Assembly (NCBI GenBank): GCA_024686215.1
Contig: JAIBDN010000014.1
Span: 1-45,826, forward strand
Direction: 5' to 3'
DNA: 45,826 nt
Origin: Gammaproteobacteria bacterium
Lineage (GTDB): Bacteria; Pseudomonadota; Gammaproteobacteria; Pseudomonadales; Halieaceae
Numbering within the stretch: position 1 is the stretch's first letter; each line of letters opens with the position of its first letter. Below are positions 32,212 through 40,501 of this stretch, one piece after another. The notes beneath the pieces were generated by a model. The model did no database searches. It was not told the origin of the DNA and saw only the letters and a program-made list of their open reading frames with translations. The position numbers and the translations under genes are program-made.

Positions 32212-32936
32212 CTGCTGACTGGATAATCTCCCTTTGGGAGCACTACAACTTACTGGGTTCGGCGCTGGCCCTGGCGGCTATCGCTGCCTTGTCAAAGGCC
32301 GGCAAATGGCTGGTGTTCAAGCACCCCGCTCTGGCCCAGATGCGACAGCTCAACCGCGACGAGGATAAAGAAAAGTGGGCACAGGAGAAATACCCACCCG
32401 TGGTAAAGGCCAATCAAAAAGTGGGGGCCTGGTGCAACGGCATCTTCTTTTTGCTGCTACTGCCTTTTTGCATCACCCTCGCTCCCCAATCGGTAGGCAA
32501 GGTTCTTCTGGATATCTTTATCATCCTGATGTTCTACGATTTTTTCTATTACCTGGCACACCGCTTCTGGTTCCACGGCAATGGTGCAATGCGCAAGATA
32601 CACGCGGTACACCACCAGGCGCGTAACCCTACCTATCTCGACGCGCACTATGTGCACCCAAAAGAAACTTTCGTGGGCCTTGCGCTGTACATGGGCTCGA
32701 CCATAGTACTTGCGCTATTCATGGGTCCGTTTCATCTGGTCACCATCGTGACGACATTCTTTATTTTTTTCCAGATCAACCAGATCAACCACACTTTCGT
32801 AGACCTGCCCTATTTCCCATTCAAAACACTGAGCTGGATTACCGCCAAGCACCACGTGCACCACGAGAATATGCACAAGGGTAATTACGCGACTATCACC
32901 CTGTTCTACGACAAACTGTTTGGCACCCTGGACTAG
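32208..32936 (+). CDS. Membrane di-iron hydroxylase, sterol desaturase/fatty acid hydroxylase family
   Basis: A 242-residue membrane protein with hydrophobic segments near residues 5-25, 65-100, 150-185. The eight-His pattern of the di-iron family is present: HRFWFH, HAVHH, then HYVHP, NHTF and KHHVHHENMH. The enzyme would use O2 to hydroxylate or desaturate a sterol, fatty acid or carotenoid-like lipid. The start is GTG at 32208, overlapping the regulator's TGA by 4 bases. Its place under a MarR regulator beside SDR/ALDH genes fits an initial oxygenation step of a lipid substrate, which is inference. Confidence 0.87.
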   Translation: MTADWIISLWEHYNLLGSALALAAIAALSKAGKWLVFKHPALAQMRQLNRDEDKEKWAQEKYPPVVKANQKVGAWCNGIFFLLLLPFCITLAPQSVGKVLLDIFIILMFYDFFYYLAHRFWFHGNGAMRKIHAVHHQARNPTYLDAHYVHPKETFVGLALYMGSTIVLALFMGPFHLVTIVTTFFIFFQINQINHTFVDLPYFPFKTLSWITAKHHVHHENMHKGNYATITLFYDKLFGTLD

Positions 32937-32956
32937 ACAACACCGGAGATAACATT

Positions 32957-33352
32957 ATGGACGACCAACAACGCCGCGCTCGCGGGGAAGAAATGATCAA
33001 GGAAGTGTACGCGGGTGATGTGGTTGTTCCACCGCAGGGATATGCCTTCACCGATGTAATGCTCAAGCAGCTATTTGCCGAATTGTGGACACGCGACACA
33101 CTGTCCATGCGCGACAAACGCATCCTTCTTTTGGGTATCATTGCTGAAAAAGGCGAACCCACCACATTTAAAATCCAGGTCAAAGCCTCGCTGAAACGCG
33201 GCGAAATGAACCCGGAGGAAGCTCGCGAACTACTGCTGTTCGTCGCTCAATATTCAGGCTACCCGCGGGCTGCCGCCATGCTGGGACCGACGGAAGAAGC
33301 CATTGCCGAGTTCCACAGCGATACCGCGCAAGATGCAACACCTGACACCTGA
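32957..33352 (+). CDS. Carboxymuconolactone decarboxylase family protein
   Basis: A 131-residue all-helical protein. WTRDTLSMRDKRILLLGIIA is the usual first half of the CMD fold and LLLFVAQYSGYPRAAAML the C-terminal helix pair. The CxxC of AhpD-type proteins is absent, so it is nearer to gamma-carboxymuconolactone decarboxylase than to AhpD peroxidase partners. The true ring-cleavage role is unproven; many stand-alone CMD proteins have unknown substrates. It follows the hydroxylase by 20 bases (GGAGAT before the ATG) and is probably in the same transcript. Confidence 0.87.
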   Translation: MDDQQRRARGEEMIKEVYAGDVVVPPQGYAFTDVMLKQLFAELWTRDTLSMRDKRILLLGIIAEKGEPTTFKIQVKASLKRGEMNPEEARELLLFVAQYSGYPRAAAMLGPTEEAIAEFHSDTAQDATPDT

Positions 33353-33455
33353 TCCACAGCCGCCTGGTACATCAGGTTAAAGCTTGGCCTAAGCTGTGCC
33401 GCTACTGCTAGAATCAAGCACAGTCACGCATTAGCTCGACCACGGAATCAGCCAC

Positions 33456-33731
33456 TTGCTGCAACAACACAAAAAAGCCCTCGTGTGGGCACTGTTGATC
33501 GCCCTATACCTGCGCTTCGGCTTGCCGCTGACCGCTGTGGGCTTTTACGAACTGTATCACCTGACCCAGTTCGACCCCTTGTACTGGGGTTATGGAATAT
33601 TCAAGGCTTCGGGCTATTATTTCAGTGTCTGGCCCTACCAGAGTTTGAGCTGCATAGCGGTTGCCGTTCTGATTATTGGTGCCGCCTACCTGCTCAGCAG
33701 AAGACGCCAGGCCAGGGAGACGCTCAAATGA
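33456..33731 (+). CDS. Small two-helix membrane protein of the GMC unit
   Basis: A 91-residue protein from a TTG start, with CGGAA about 9 bases upstream. Two hydrophobic segments at residues ~9-30 and ~65-82 are separated by an aromatic-rich stretch (YELYHLTQFDPLYWGYGIFK) probably lying in the periplasm; the C-terminus SRRRQARETLK is positive and cytoplasmic. Its TGA overlaps the ATG of the next gene (ATGA). There is no CxxCH, so it is not a cytochrome. I do not recognise a family; by context it may anchor the GMC dehydrogenase or pass electrons to quinone. Confidence 0.7.
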   Translation: MLQQHKKALVWALLIALYLRFGLPLTAVGFYELYHLTQFDPLYWGYGIFKASGYYFSVWPYQSLSCIAVAVLIIGAAYLLSRRRQARETLK

Positions 33732-34348
33732 ACCGCAGGGAACTATTGCAGTGCGCAGCCATTCTGGTCAGCGGGGTGAGCGTCAGTCGGCTGGGGTTTT
33801 CACTCAGCGATGAGCAATGGACCTACCTGGCCAATGCACCGGACTATATCGCCCGCACGCCCGCCTACCTGAGCCCCTCGCAGCGCGAGATTATCGCGGT
33901 GATCGCAGACATCATCATTCCAGAAACGGATACCCCGGGAGCAATTGCGGCTGGCGTACCCCGCTATATCGAACTAATGGCCGCTGATTGGCTTAATGAC
34001 CAGGAACGGGGGATTTTCGATGCCGGAGTGGCCTACATGGAAACCGCTATCCCTGAGGAATATGGCCTGCCGTTTGTGCAACTGAACCCGCCACAGCAAC
34101 TACAGATACTGGAAGCCATGGAGGCCCAGGCCAGTGATTCGTCGTGGTATGAACTGGGCAATGTACAGCGTGACTTTGTCAGTGACGCGCCGTTTATCTG
34201 CCAGATGAAGGAACTCACCATCTGGGGATTTTTCACATCTGAGGTGGGCGTAACCCAGGTATTGCAATATGACCCCATGCCCATGCACTTTGATGGCGAC
34301 ACCCCACTGGGCCCTGATGATAGCTCAAGCCCCGAGTTCCTTATTTGA
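33728..34348 (+). CDS. Gluconate 2-dehydrogenase subunit 3 family protein
   Basis: A 206-residue protein starting MNRRELLQCAAILVSGVSVS, a twin-Arg-like export signal. PSQREIIAVIADIIIPETDT is the hallmark of the small subunit of membrane GMC dehydrogenases, followed by PGAIAAGVPRYIEL and a C-terminal GFFTSEVGVTQVLQYDP. This subunit is needed for export and maturation of the FAD subunit, encoded directly after it. The last base of its TGA stop is the first base of the GMC gene's ATG (TGATG). The upstream longer open frame from 33485 overlaps the small membrane gene and is not used. Confidence 0.9.
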   Translation: MNRRELLQCAAILVSGVSVSRLGFSLSDEQWTYLANAPDYIARTPAYLSPSQREIIAVIADIIIPETDTPGAIAAGVPRYIELMAADWLNDQERGIFDAGVAYMETAIPEEYGLPFVQLNPPQQLQILEAMEAQASDSSWYELGNVQRDFVSDAPFICQMKELTIWGFFTSEVGVTQVLQYDPMPMHFDGDTPLGPDDSSSPEFLI

Positions 34349-36075
34349 TGGCCACAGGCACTGACCCCATGATCGCAGCACAGCACATCGACTTCGACGC
34401 CATCGTCATCGGCTCCGGTATCACCGGGGGCTGGGCCGCCAAGGAACTCACTGAGAAAGGCCTGAGAGTCCTGGTATTGGATCGCGGTAAAAACATTCGC
34501 CATGGTACCGACTACCTGGGCGAGCACGCTCCCGACTGGAAGGCCCCCTTCCAGGACAAGCCGGACCGGGAACTGTTCGCCCGCGAGTATCCGCTACAGA
34601 GCAAGAACTACGCTTTTAGTGAGTTCAATCGCCAGTTCTGGAACAACGATCGAGACAATCCCTACATCAGCAACCCGGAGAAACCTTTCGAATGGTTCCG
34701 CGCCGACGCTGTGGGTGGCCGATCACTACTGTGGGGTCGGCAGTCTTACCGCTGGAGTGAACAGGACTTCAAGTCCAACTCCGATGACGGTAACGGTATC
34801 CCCTGGCCCATCGGCTACACAGATCTGGCCCCCTGGTACAGCCATGTGGAGAAATTTGCCGGCATCAGTGGACAAGCGGAAGGTTGGCCGGAACTTCCAG
34901 ATAGTGAATTCCTTCCCCCTATGAACAGCTTCGCTCTGGAGCGGACTATCAAGCAGCGACTGGCGAAAAAGGCGCCTGATCTGCGCATGACCATAGGGCG
35001 CAGCGCCGTCCTCACCAGGGATCACAATGGGCGCAGCGCTTGCCATTACTGCGGCCCCTGCCACCGCGGCTGCTCCACTGGCAGCTATTTCAGCTCCCAA
35101 AGCGCAACCCTCCCCGCTGCCCGCGCCACCGGTAACCTGACATTGAAATCCGATGCTGTAGTAGAACGACTGATCTACGACGAGCAAAGCGGTAAAATCA
35201 CTGCGGTGCAGGTTATCGACGCGAACAGCGGTGAGCGGCACAGTTACAGCGCGCGCCTGTTCTTTCTGTGCGCCTCGACGGTGGCCACTACCCAGCTGCT
35301 GCTTAACTCTGGCAGTGACAAGTTCCCCAATGGCCTTGCCAACCACAGCGGCGCCCTGGGACAGCATTTGATGGATCATCTGGAATCAACGCCTGTTGTC
35401 GGCATTTTTCTCGACGACATGGATCGCTACTACTTTGGTAATCGCCCTAACGGCAGCTATATACCGCGCTTTCGCAACCTTCCGGGACAAGACGCAGACA
35501 GCGAGTTTCTGCGCGGCTATGGTTTCCAGGCCAATGTCCTGCGCGCTAACTGGAAAATGGCGTATAACCAGAAAGGCTTTGGTGCCGACCTGAAAGATGC
35601 GCTGCGCAAGCCGGGCTTCTGGATCTGGGCGCTGACCGGCTTTGGCGAATGCCTGCCGCGACCTTCTAACCGTATAGCCCTGGACCACAGTAAGCTCGAC
35701 CGCTTCGGCATTCCCCAGGTCAGCATAGAATTTGACTGGAGTGACAACGAACAGGCCATGTGGAAAGACATGAACCAACAATCGGCGCGCATTATGAAAG
35801 CTGCGGGAGCGGTTTTCTACCAGGGAATGGGTGATACAAACACTGCCATAGGCGGCGGCGCTATTCACGAAATGGGGACAGCACGCATGGGCAATGACCC
35901 TGCTCAGTCTGTGCTGAACGCCCACAACCAGGCTCACGATGTAGCCAACCTGTTTGTGACTGACGGCTCCTGCATGACGTCCTCGTCCTGCGTTAACCCG
36001 TCTCTCACCTATATGGCTCTCACCGCCAGGGCTTGCGACTACGCCAGTAAGCAACTGGCAGCCGGCGCCATCTAA
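34348..36075 (+). CDS. GMC-family FAD oxidoreductase (membrane dehydrogenase large subunit)
   Basis: A 575-residue flavoprotein of the glucose-methanol-choline family. FDAIVIGSGITGGWAAKEL is the FAD-binding site (about residues 15-33), VGGRSLLWGRQSYRWS the second GMC signature and HEMGTARMGNDP plus SSSCVNPSLTYMALT the C-terminal catalytic region. With its subunit 3 partner it resembles gluconate/sorbitol/2-keto-type periplasmic dehydrogenases that oxidise alcohols and feed the respiratory chain. Here the operon has a 2-helix membrane protein rather than a cytochrome c subunit. Sugar, terpene and sterol alcohols are all possible substrates. Confidence 0.9.
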   Translation: MATGTDPMIAAQHIDFDAIVIGSGITGGWAAKELTEKGLRVLVLDRGKNIRHGTDYLGEHAPDWKAPFQDKPDRELFAREYPLQSKNYAFSEFNRQFWNNDRDNPYISNPEKPFEWFRADAVGGRSLLWGRQSYRWSEQDFKSNSDDGNGIPWPIGYTDLAPWYSHVEKFAGISGQAEGWPELPDSEFLPPMNSFALERTIKQRLAKKAPDLRMTIGRSAVLTRDHNGRSACHYCGPCHRGCSTGSYFSSQSATLPAARATGNLTLKSDAVVERLIYDEQSGKITAVQVIDANSGERHSYSARLFFLCASTVATTQLLLNSGSDKFPNGLANHSGALGQHLMDHLESTPVVGIFLDDMDRYYFGNRPNGSYIPRFRNLPGQDADSEFLRGYGFQANVLRANWKMAYNQKGFGADLKDALRKPGFWIWALTGFGECLPRPSNRIALDHSKLDRFGIPQVSIEFDWSDNEQAMWKDMNQQSARIMKAAGAVFYQGMGDTNTAIGGGAIHEMGTARMGNDPAQSVLNAHNQAHDVANLFVTDGSCMTSSSCVNPSLTYMALTARACDYASKQLAAGAI

Positions 36076-36137
36076 CTGCTAATGTCCAATCCGCGCTGCG
36101 CTTAGCGCCCTATACAATCACACCTGAGAGAATATAG

Positions 36138-36692
36138 ATGGCCTCTGCTTTGCTGCTGCAATATCTCGAGGAACTGGCCCACAACGCCGCAGCTGCCCCG
36201 GCACTGGATCTGGCCTGCGGGAATGGCCGCAACGGGCTGGCACTCATCGCCGCCGGCATGCCGGTGGTATTCGCCGATAGGGATGTCACAAAGATCGAGG
36301 GTATCGAGCAAGAACTTCGCGCCGCGGCCTACCGCAACCATGCCCACCTGGCAGAGCTTTGGAGCATTGATTTTGAGCAGCCAGGGTCACGTCCTTTGCA
36401 CGACAAGTCTTATTCTGCCATTCTCGTTTTCCGCTACTTGCATCGCCCACTGCTACCGGCTATCAAACAGGCAGTTTGCCCGGGCGGGCTGGTCATCTAT
36501 GAAACATTTACCGTGGACCAGGCGGAACTGGGGCGACCGAAAAATCCTGATTATTTGCTACAACACGGTGAGCTCGAAGCCTGTTTCAAAGATTGGAAGA
36601 TATTGCACAATTTTGACGGCATAGTAGAGAACGACAAGTTGCAGCAGCATCAGGCGCTGGCACAAATTGTAGCGCGACGGCCCCTGTCCTGA
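36138..36692 (+). CDS. Class I SAM-dependent methyltransferase (TehB-like)
   Basis: A 184-residue methyltransferase. ALDLACGNGRNGLALIAAG (about residues 22-40) is the SAM motif I, VVFADRD the acidic motif II end, and YSAILVFRYLHRPLLPAIK and GGLVIYETFTVDQ the following strands. This short form is like tellurite-resistance TehB and related stand-alone methyltransferases. Substrate is unknown. It follows the GMC gene by 62 bases and may be its last operon member or separate; a short GC-rich imperfect hairpin lies in the gap. Confidence 0.85.
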   Translation: MASALLLQYLEELAHNAAAAPALDLACGNGRNGLALIAAGMPVVFADRDVTKIEGIEQELRAAAYRNHAHLAELWSIDFEQPGSRPLHDKSYSAILVFRYLHRPLLPAIKQAVCPGGLVIYETFTVDQAELGRPKNPDYLLQHGELEACFKDWKILHNFDGIVENDKLQQHQALAQIVARRPLS

Positions 36693-36769
36693 TAGATTCG
36701 CCTGCGCTGCTAGTTCGTTGATTGGCGCAGATAGCAAAAACCTAATTCGTAAACCACAAGGATAAACAG

Positions 36770-37999
36770 ATGATCCAGTTCAGCGCGGCGTCCATGGAAT
36801 TGCAAGCCAGGCTACAAGCCTTCATGGATGAGCACATCATTCCCAATGAGCATGCCTATGCGGCACAAGTCGCAGCCGCTGCCAGTCGTTTCGAGTCTAT
36901 GCCACTGATGGAAGAGCTCAAGCACAAGGCGCGTGAAGCTGGTCTGTGGAACCTGTTTGTTGCCCCCGCGCACGCTGAGTTCTGTGATCACGACGGACTG
37001 ACAAATCTCGACTATGCCCCACTGGCGGAGATTATGGGGCGGGTGCTCTGGTCCCCGGAGGTTTTTAACTGTAACGCCCCGGACACCGGCAACATGGAAG
37101 TTTTTATGAAGTACGGCACGGCGGAACAACAGGCGCAATGGCTAACGCCGTTACTTAACGGTGAAATACGCTCCTCCTATGCCATGACCGAACCACAGGT
37201 AGCCTCCTCCGACGCCACCAATATCGAGCTCAGCATCGTGCGCGACGGCAATGAATGGGTACTGAATGGGCGCAAATGGTTCATTACCGGCGCCATGTAT
37301 GAGCGCTGCCAGATCCTCATCGTCATGGGCAAGTCCGACCCGGACAACCCCAATCGCCACAAACAGCAATCCCAGATTCTGGTGCCCAAGGACACCCCCG
37401 GGCTGGAAATGGTCAGGCCACTGACCACACTGGGCTACGATGATGCGCCTATCGGGCACGCTGAAATTTTCTTCAATGATGTACGTGTACCGCTGGAGAA
37501 TGTACTACTGGGTGAGGGCCGTGGCTTCGAAATCGCCCAGGGTCGACTGGGCCCGGGCCGCATACATCATTGCATGCGTCTGATCGGGGCTGCGCAACGC
37601 TCGCTGGAGCTAGCCTGCCATCGTGTAAGCACCCGTACCACCTTCGGCCGCGAGCTGAGTCAGCACCAGTCCGTACGCGAAGACATCGCTAAATGTTTCT
37701 CTGAGATCGAGATGGCTCGTTTACTGGTGCTGAAGACCTGCTACCAGATGGATCAACTGGGTGCCAAGGGTGCCCTGGACATGATCGCAGCAAGTAAAAC
37801 CAGCGTGCCGCTGATGGTGCAGAATATTATCGACCGGTGTATGCAAATGCACGGTGCGGGAGGCCTCACCGAAGACTACTGCATGGCAGAGGCTTTCAAC
37901 TACGCTCGCTGGTGTCGCCAGGCAGATGGCCCCGACCAGGTGCACCAGATGGCACTGGGAAAGTTGATCATCAATCGCTATAACCAGGAACAGGGCTAG
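36770..37999 (+). CDS. Acyl-CoA dehydrogenase, ACAD10/11-like
   Basis: A 409-residue FAD acyl-CoA dehydrogenase. SYAMTEPQVASSDATNIE (about residues 137-154) replaces the usual TEPxAGSD with ASSD, a trait of the ACAD10/11 group; LGPGRIHHCMRLIGAAQRSL, TTFGRELSQHQSVREDIAKC and MHGAGGLTEDY follow. YEGT is replaced by ADGPDQVHQ, again typical of this group, which acts on long or branched acyl-CoA and 4-hydroxyacyl-CoA derivatives in mammals. CAAGGATA lies before the ATG. It converges with an SDR gene and the two share their final CTAG. Confidence 0.9.
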   Translation: MIQFSAASMELQARLQAFMDEHIIPNEHAYAAQVAAAASRFESMPLMEELKHKAREAGLWNLFVAPAHAEFCDHDGLTNLDYAPLAEIMGRVLWSPEVFNCNAPDTGNMEVFMKYGTAEQQAQWLTPLLNGEIRSSYAMTEPQVASSDATNIELSIVRDGNEWVLNGRKWFITGAMYERCQILIVMGKSDPDNPNRHKQQSQILVPKDTPGLEMVRPLTTLGYDDAPIGHAEIFFNDVRVPLENVLLGEGRGFEIAQGRLGPGRIHHCMRLIGAAQRSLELACHRVSTRTTFGRELSQHQSVREDIAKCFSEIEMARLLVLKTCYQMDQLGAKGALDMIAASKTSVPLMVQNIIDRCMQMHGAGGLTEDYCMAEAFNYARWCRQADGPDQVHQMALGKLIINRYNQEQG

Positions 38000-38667
38000 C
38001 TGAGGCCTTCCACCGGCAGCGCTGCGCCGTGAATATCGGCGGCCATGTTGCTGGCCAGGAAGGCTATGACCCCGGCAAGACTGGCGGGCGCTACCCAGCG
38101 GGAAAAGTCCTCGTCAGGCATTGCCTCGCGGTTGGCGGGGGTATCGATAATACTGGGCAAAACACAATTAACATTGATGCCCCCTTCCCGCAGTTCTTCA
38201 GACATGGTTTCGGTGAGGCGAATGACCACGCTTTTAGAGGCCACGTAAGCCCCCATATTTGCCGCACCGCGTAAACCTGCCCGGGCGGCAATGTTGACGA
38301 TTTTGCCCGCTCCAGCCTCCAGCATACCCGGCACCACAGCGCTGGCCATATTCAGTACAGAACCAGCATTCAAATCGTGCATAAGGCGCCAGGTAGCAGC
38401 AGATGTTTCATGCACCGCCTCACCCATAGCAAAGCCACCGGCGACGTTGACCAATACATCTATGGCGCCATGCTCTTCACGTACCCGTGACACTGCCGCG
38501 CTACAACTGGCACTGTCAAAGAGATCACAAGGAATGATTCCCGAGCGCTCCACAATGTCCAGGCCCACCACGTTCGCCCCCAGGGTTTCAAAGGCCGCGA
38601 CAACCGCACCGCCCAGTGCGCCAGCTGCGCCAGTGACCACTACCAGCTTACTTTGCAAATCCATCAT
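37996..38667 (-). CDS. SDR family protein lacking the catalytic serine
   Basis: A 223-residue short-chain dehydrogenase fold with TGAAGALGGAVVAAF (cofactor loop), VVGLDIV (Asp, NAD type), NVAGGFAMG for NNAG and YVASK as YxxxK. At the catalytic Ser the sequence is VNIAARAGLRG; the usual Ser is Ala. The enzyme may use another Ser, be very slow, or have a binding role. It runs towards the acyl-CoA dehydrogenase and the two stops overlap. A 12-base palindrome (AGTCAATTGACT) lies 82-93 bases before its start. Confidence 0.83.
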   Translation of the reverse strand: MMDLQSKLVVVTGAAGALGGAVVAAFETLGANVVGLDIVERSGIIPCDLFDSASCSAAVSRVREEHGAIDVLVNVAGGFAMGEAVHETSAATWRLMHDLNAGSVLNMASAVVPGMLEAGAGKIVNIAARAGLRGAANMGAYVASKSVVIRLTETMSEELREGGINVNCVLPSIIDTPANREAMPDEDFSRWVAPASLAGVIAFLASNMAADIHGAALPVEGLS

Positions 38668-38748
38668 GGCTGCTATCAGCTCCCTCTAAGTCAATCATTC
38701 ATGTATCAATCCACAGTGGACTATATCCGCTGCAAACCACCTTCGCCA

Positions 38749-38760
38749 AGTCAATTGACT
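38749..38760. promoter_or_regulatory. 12-base palindrome upstream of the SDR gene
   Basis: AGTCAATTGACT is perfectly symmetric. Its TTGACTA/TAGTCAA half-sites also make up the MarR palindrome at 31118-31132, though here they face away from each other. It could be a further site of that regulator or chance. Confidence 0.35.
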
Positions 38761-38896
38761 ACTGTTTGTCTAACCTCCAAGCCAGAGCAGCGCATGCCTG
38801 CCGCGCGCATCGCTGGCCACACCCCGATGAATATGCTTTACTGCGGCGCAAGGGTCATGCGGCCCGAATTTTGACTCTATATGATCGGAGAATTAT

Positions 38897-39985
38897 ATGT
38901 TTACCCGCCCAGCTTTCAGTTTCCTGATGGTGTTGTCCCTGGCCCTGATAACGGCCTGTAGTAGCAGCACTCCCTATACACCGGTGGCCGCGCAGCCCGT
39001 AGCAATTGATACCACTGCTTTTGCACCGAAAGTAGATTCGTTTGTGGTGTTACTGGATATCTCGTCTTCCATGAAAGACGATTACCAGGACCGCCCCAAG
39101 CAACACATCGCCCAGGACCTTGTGGCCAGCTTCAACAGCACCGTACCGCCACTTGAATTCGATGCCGGTTTGGTCACCTTCGGCAAGGGCACCGGCAGAT
39201 GCTTTGGCCAGGGCGATGCCACGACAGCCTACGGCATGAGCAACTTTAACGCCGCCGACTTCGCTCAGGCCCTGGGTGCCATTGAGTGCGCCGGTGGTAC
39301 CACGCCGATGTCTGATGGCGTTGACGCCACCACCGAACTGCTTGCCGGACAAAGTGGCTCCATAGCCGTTGTTATCGTCAGTGACTTCCAGTGGGTAAGT
39401 AGCTCAGCTGTCAACGCGGCTGTCACAAAACTGAAGGCCCAACATGGCGATAACGTGTGTGTGCACACGGTCAAGGTTGGCGACAATACCACCGGAGATG
39501 CACTGATCGCCGAAATTACCGATGTCGCCGGCTGCGATAGCGCTGTAACCGGCGCTGATATCGCCGCTGCCGGCACTATGGCCAGCTACGTCACCGACAC
39601 TTTGTTAGCACCCCTGCAGTACGAGAAGCACTCGGTTTCGGCAACTGCACTGTTCGACTTCGACAAAGCCATTCTGAAGGACCAGGGCAAAGCAGAGCTG
39701 CAAAATCTGGGCGACGCCATAAAGAGCAAAGGCGCCGAAGTAGTTGATATCGATATCATCGGTCATACCGACAGTACCGGAGATGCCGAGTACAACCAGG
39801 GCTTGTCAGAAAGACGCGCCATGGCTGTGAAAGACTACATGGTCAGTGGGGGTATCGACGCCAGCATCATCGATGTTAGCGGCAAGGGTGAGAATGATCC
39901 CGTGGCCAGCAACGATACGGCTGAAGGTCAGGCCCTGAATCGCCGCGTAGATATCCACGTGGGCGCCTCTGCCCGGGTTAACTGA
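38897..39985 (+). CDS. Lipoprotein with VWA and OmpA-like domains
   Basis: A 362-residue outer-membrane-type lipoprotein. The lipobox ALITAC (Cys21) ends the signal peptide and is followed by SSS. Residues ~45-240 form a von Willebrand A domain with MIDAS DISSS (Asp54) and GGTTPMSD. Residues ~245-358 are an OmpA-like peptidoglycan-binding domain (LFDFDKAILKDQGKAEL, IIGHTDSTGDAEYNQGLSE, ALNRRVDIHV). The pair suggests a periplasm-facing protein that holds peptidoglycan and binds a partner through the metal site. GGAGA lies 6 bases before the ATG. It is followed by a strong hairpin. Confidence 0.9.
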   Translation: MFTRPAFSFLMVLSLALITACSSSTPYTPVAAQPVAIDTTAFAPKVDSFVVLLDISSSMKDDYQDRPKQHIAQDLVASFNSTVPPLEFDAGLVTFGKGTGRCFGQGDATTAYGMSNFNAADFAQALGAIECAGGTTPMSDGVDATTELLAGQSGSIAVVIVSDFQWVSSSAVNAAVTKLKAQHGDNVCVHTVKVGDNTTGDALIAEITDVAGCDSAVTGADIAAAGTMASYVTDTLLAPLQYEKHSVSATALFDFDKAILKDQGKAELQNLGDAIKSKGAEVVDIDIIGHTDSTGDAEYNQGLSERRAMAVKDYMVSGGIDASIIDVSGKGENDPVASNDTAEGQALNRRVDIHVGASARVN

Positions 39986-40004
39986 TACGCTGGATAAAAA
40001 AGAT

Positions 40005-40031
40005 GAAGGCTAGTCGTTGCGACTAGCCTTC
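40005..40031. terminator. Bidirectional intrinsic terminator
   Basis: GAAGGCTAGTC-GTTGC-GACTAGCCTTC is a perfect 11-base-pair stem (12 if the loop's G and C pair). On the minus strand it is followed by a run of six T (39996-40001), a classical terminator for the DUF6316 gene; on the plus strand it ends the lipoprotein message with only a short T-poor tail. Confidence 0.85.
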
Positions 40032-40061
40032 TCTAAATGCTCGTATTTATTGAAAGTACCG

Positions 40062-40328
40062 CTAGCGCCACTGCATTTGAATTGGGACCAGGCTGAGCTT
40101 ATTAGCTGAAGCACAATAACCTGATGCTGGGATATGACTGTTAAAATCGAGGTCTTTAAACACCTTGGTATAGGTGGCCAAGGCATATTGCGCCTCTTCC
40201 CTACTGCTGAATGGCCCCTGGTTACCCCCTTCCCTGGACTGGAAATACCATTTGTCGCCGCCTTTGAAAAAACGGCTAGCCCGAAAAGTGGTGAACGGTG
40301 TCACATCGTCTTTGCGCTTATAGTTCAT
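40062..40328 (-). CDS. DUF6316 family protein
   Basis: An 88-residue basic, aromatic-rich protein. The segment RFFKGGDKWYFQSREGGNQGPF, split here as KWYFQSREG and GPFSS, is the WYF-REG-GPF signature I associate with DUF6316, a family of small gammaproteobacterial proteins of unknown role. A positively charged start (MNYKRKDDV) precedes it. GGGAG lies 8 bases before the ATG, and the gene ends at a strong terminator, so it is a real separate unit. Function unknown. Confidence 0.75.
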   Translation of the reverse strand: MNYKRKDDVTPFTTFRASRFFKGGDKWYFQSREGGNQGPFSSREEAQYALATYTKVFKDLDFNSHIPASGYCASANKLSLVPIQMQWR

Positions 40329-40501
40329 GGAACGCTCTCCCTTAATCCCCGCACATTATTGTTGCCTAAAATAGTCCCACTTGGGTGCTTTTCAAGCAAT
40401 CAGGCCAATAACCCACAGAGGGCATGTGCGAATCAGGGCAAACATGTGGGCAAGAGCGTTAATTTTAGCGGCTTGCAACAGCCGGCCAGGCACCGGACAC
40501 A

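Noticed and set aside
33485..33727. Extension of the subunit 3 frame into the small membrane gene
   Set aside because: The overlapped frame has a clear two-helix protein with ATGA coupling; the extension has no protein-like features and would displace the export signal.
35386..36054. 222-codon minus-strand frame within the GMC gene
   Set aside because: The opposite strand encodes the conserved GMC C-terminal motifs; the frame shows no family features.
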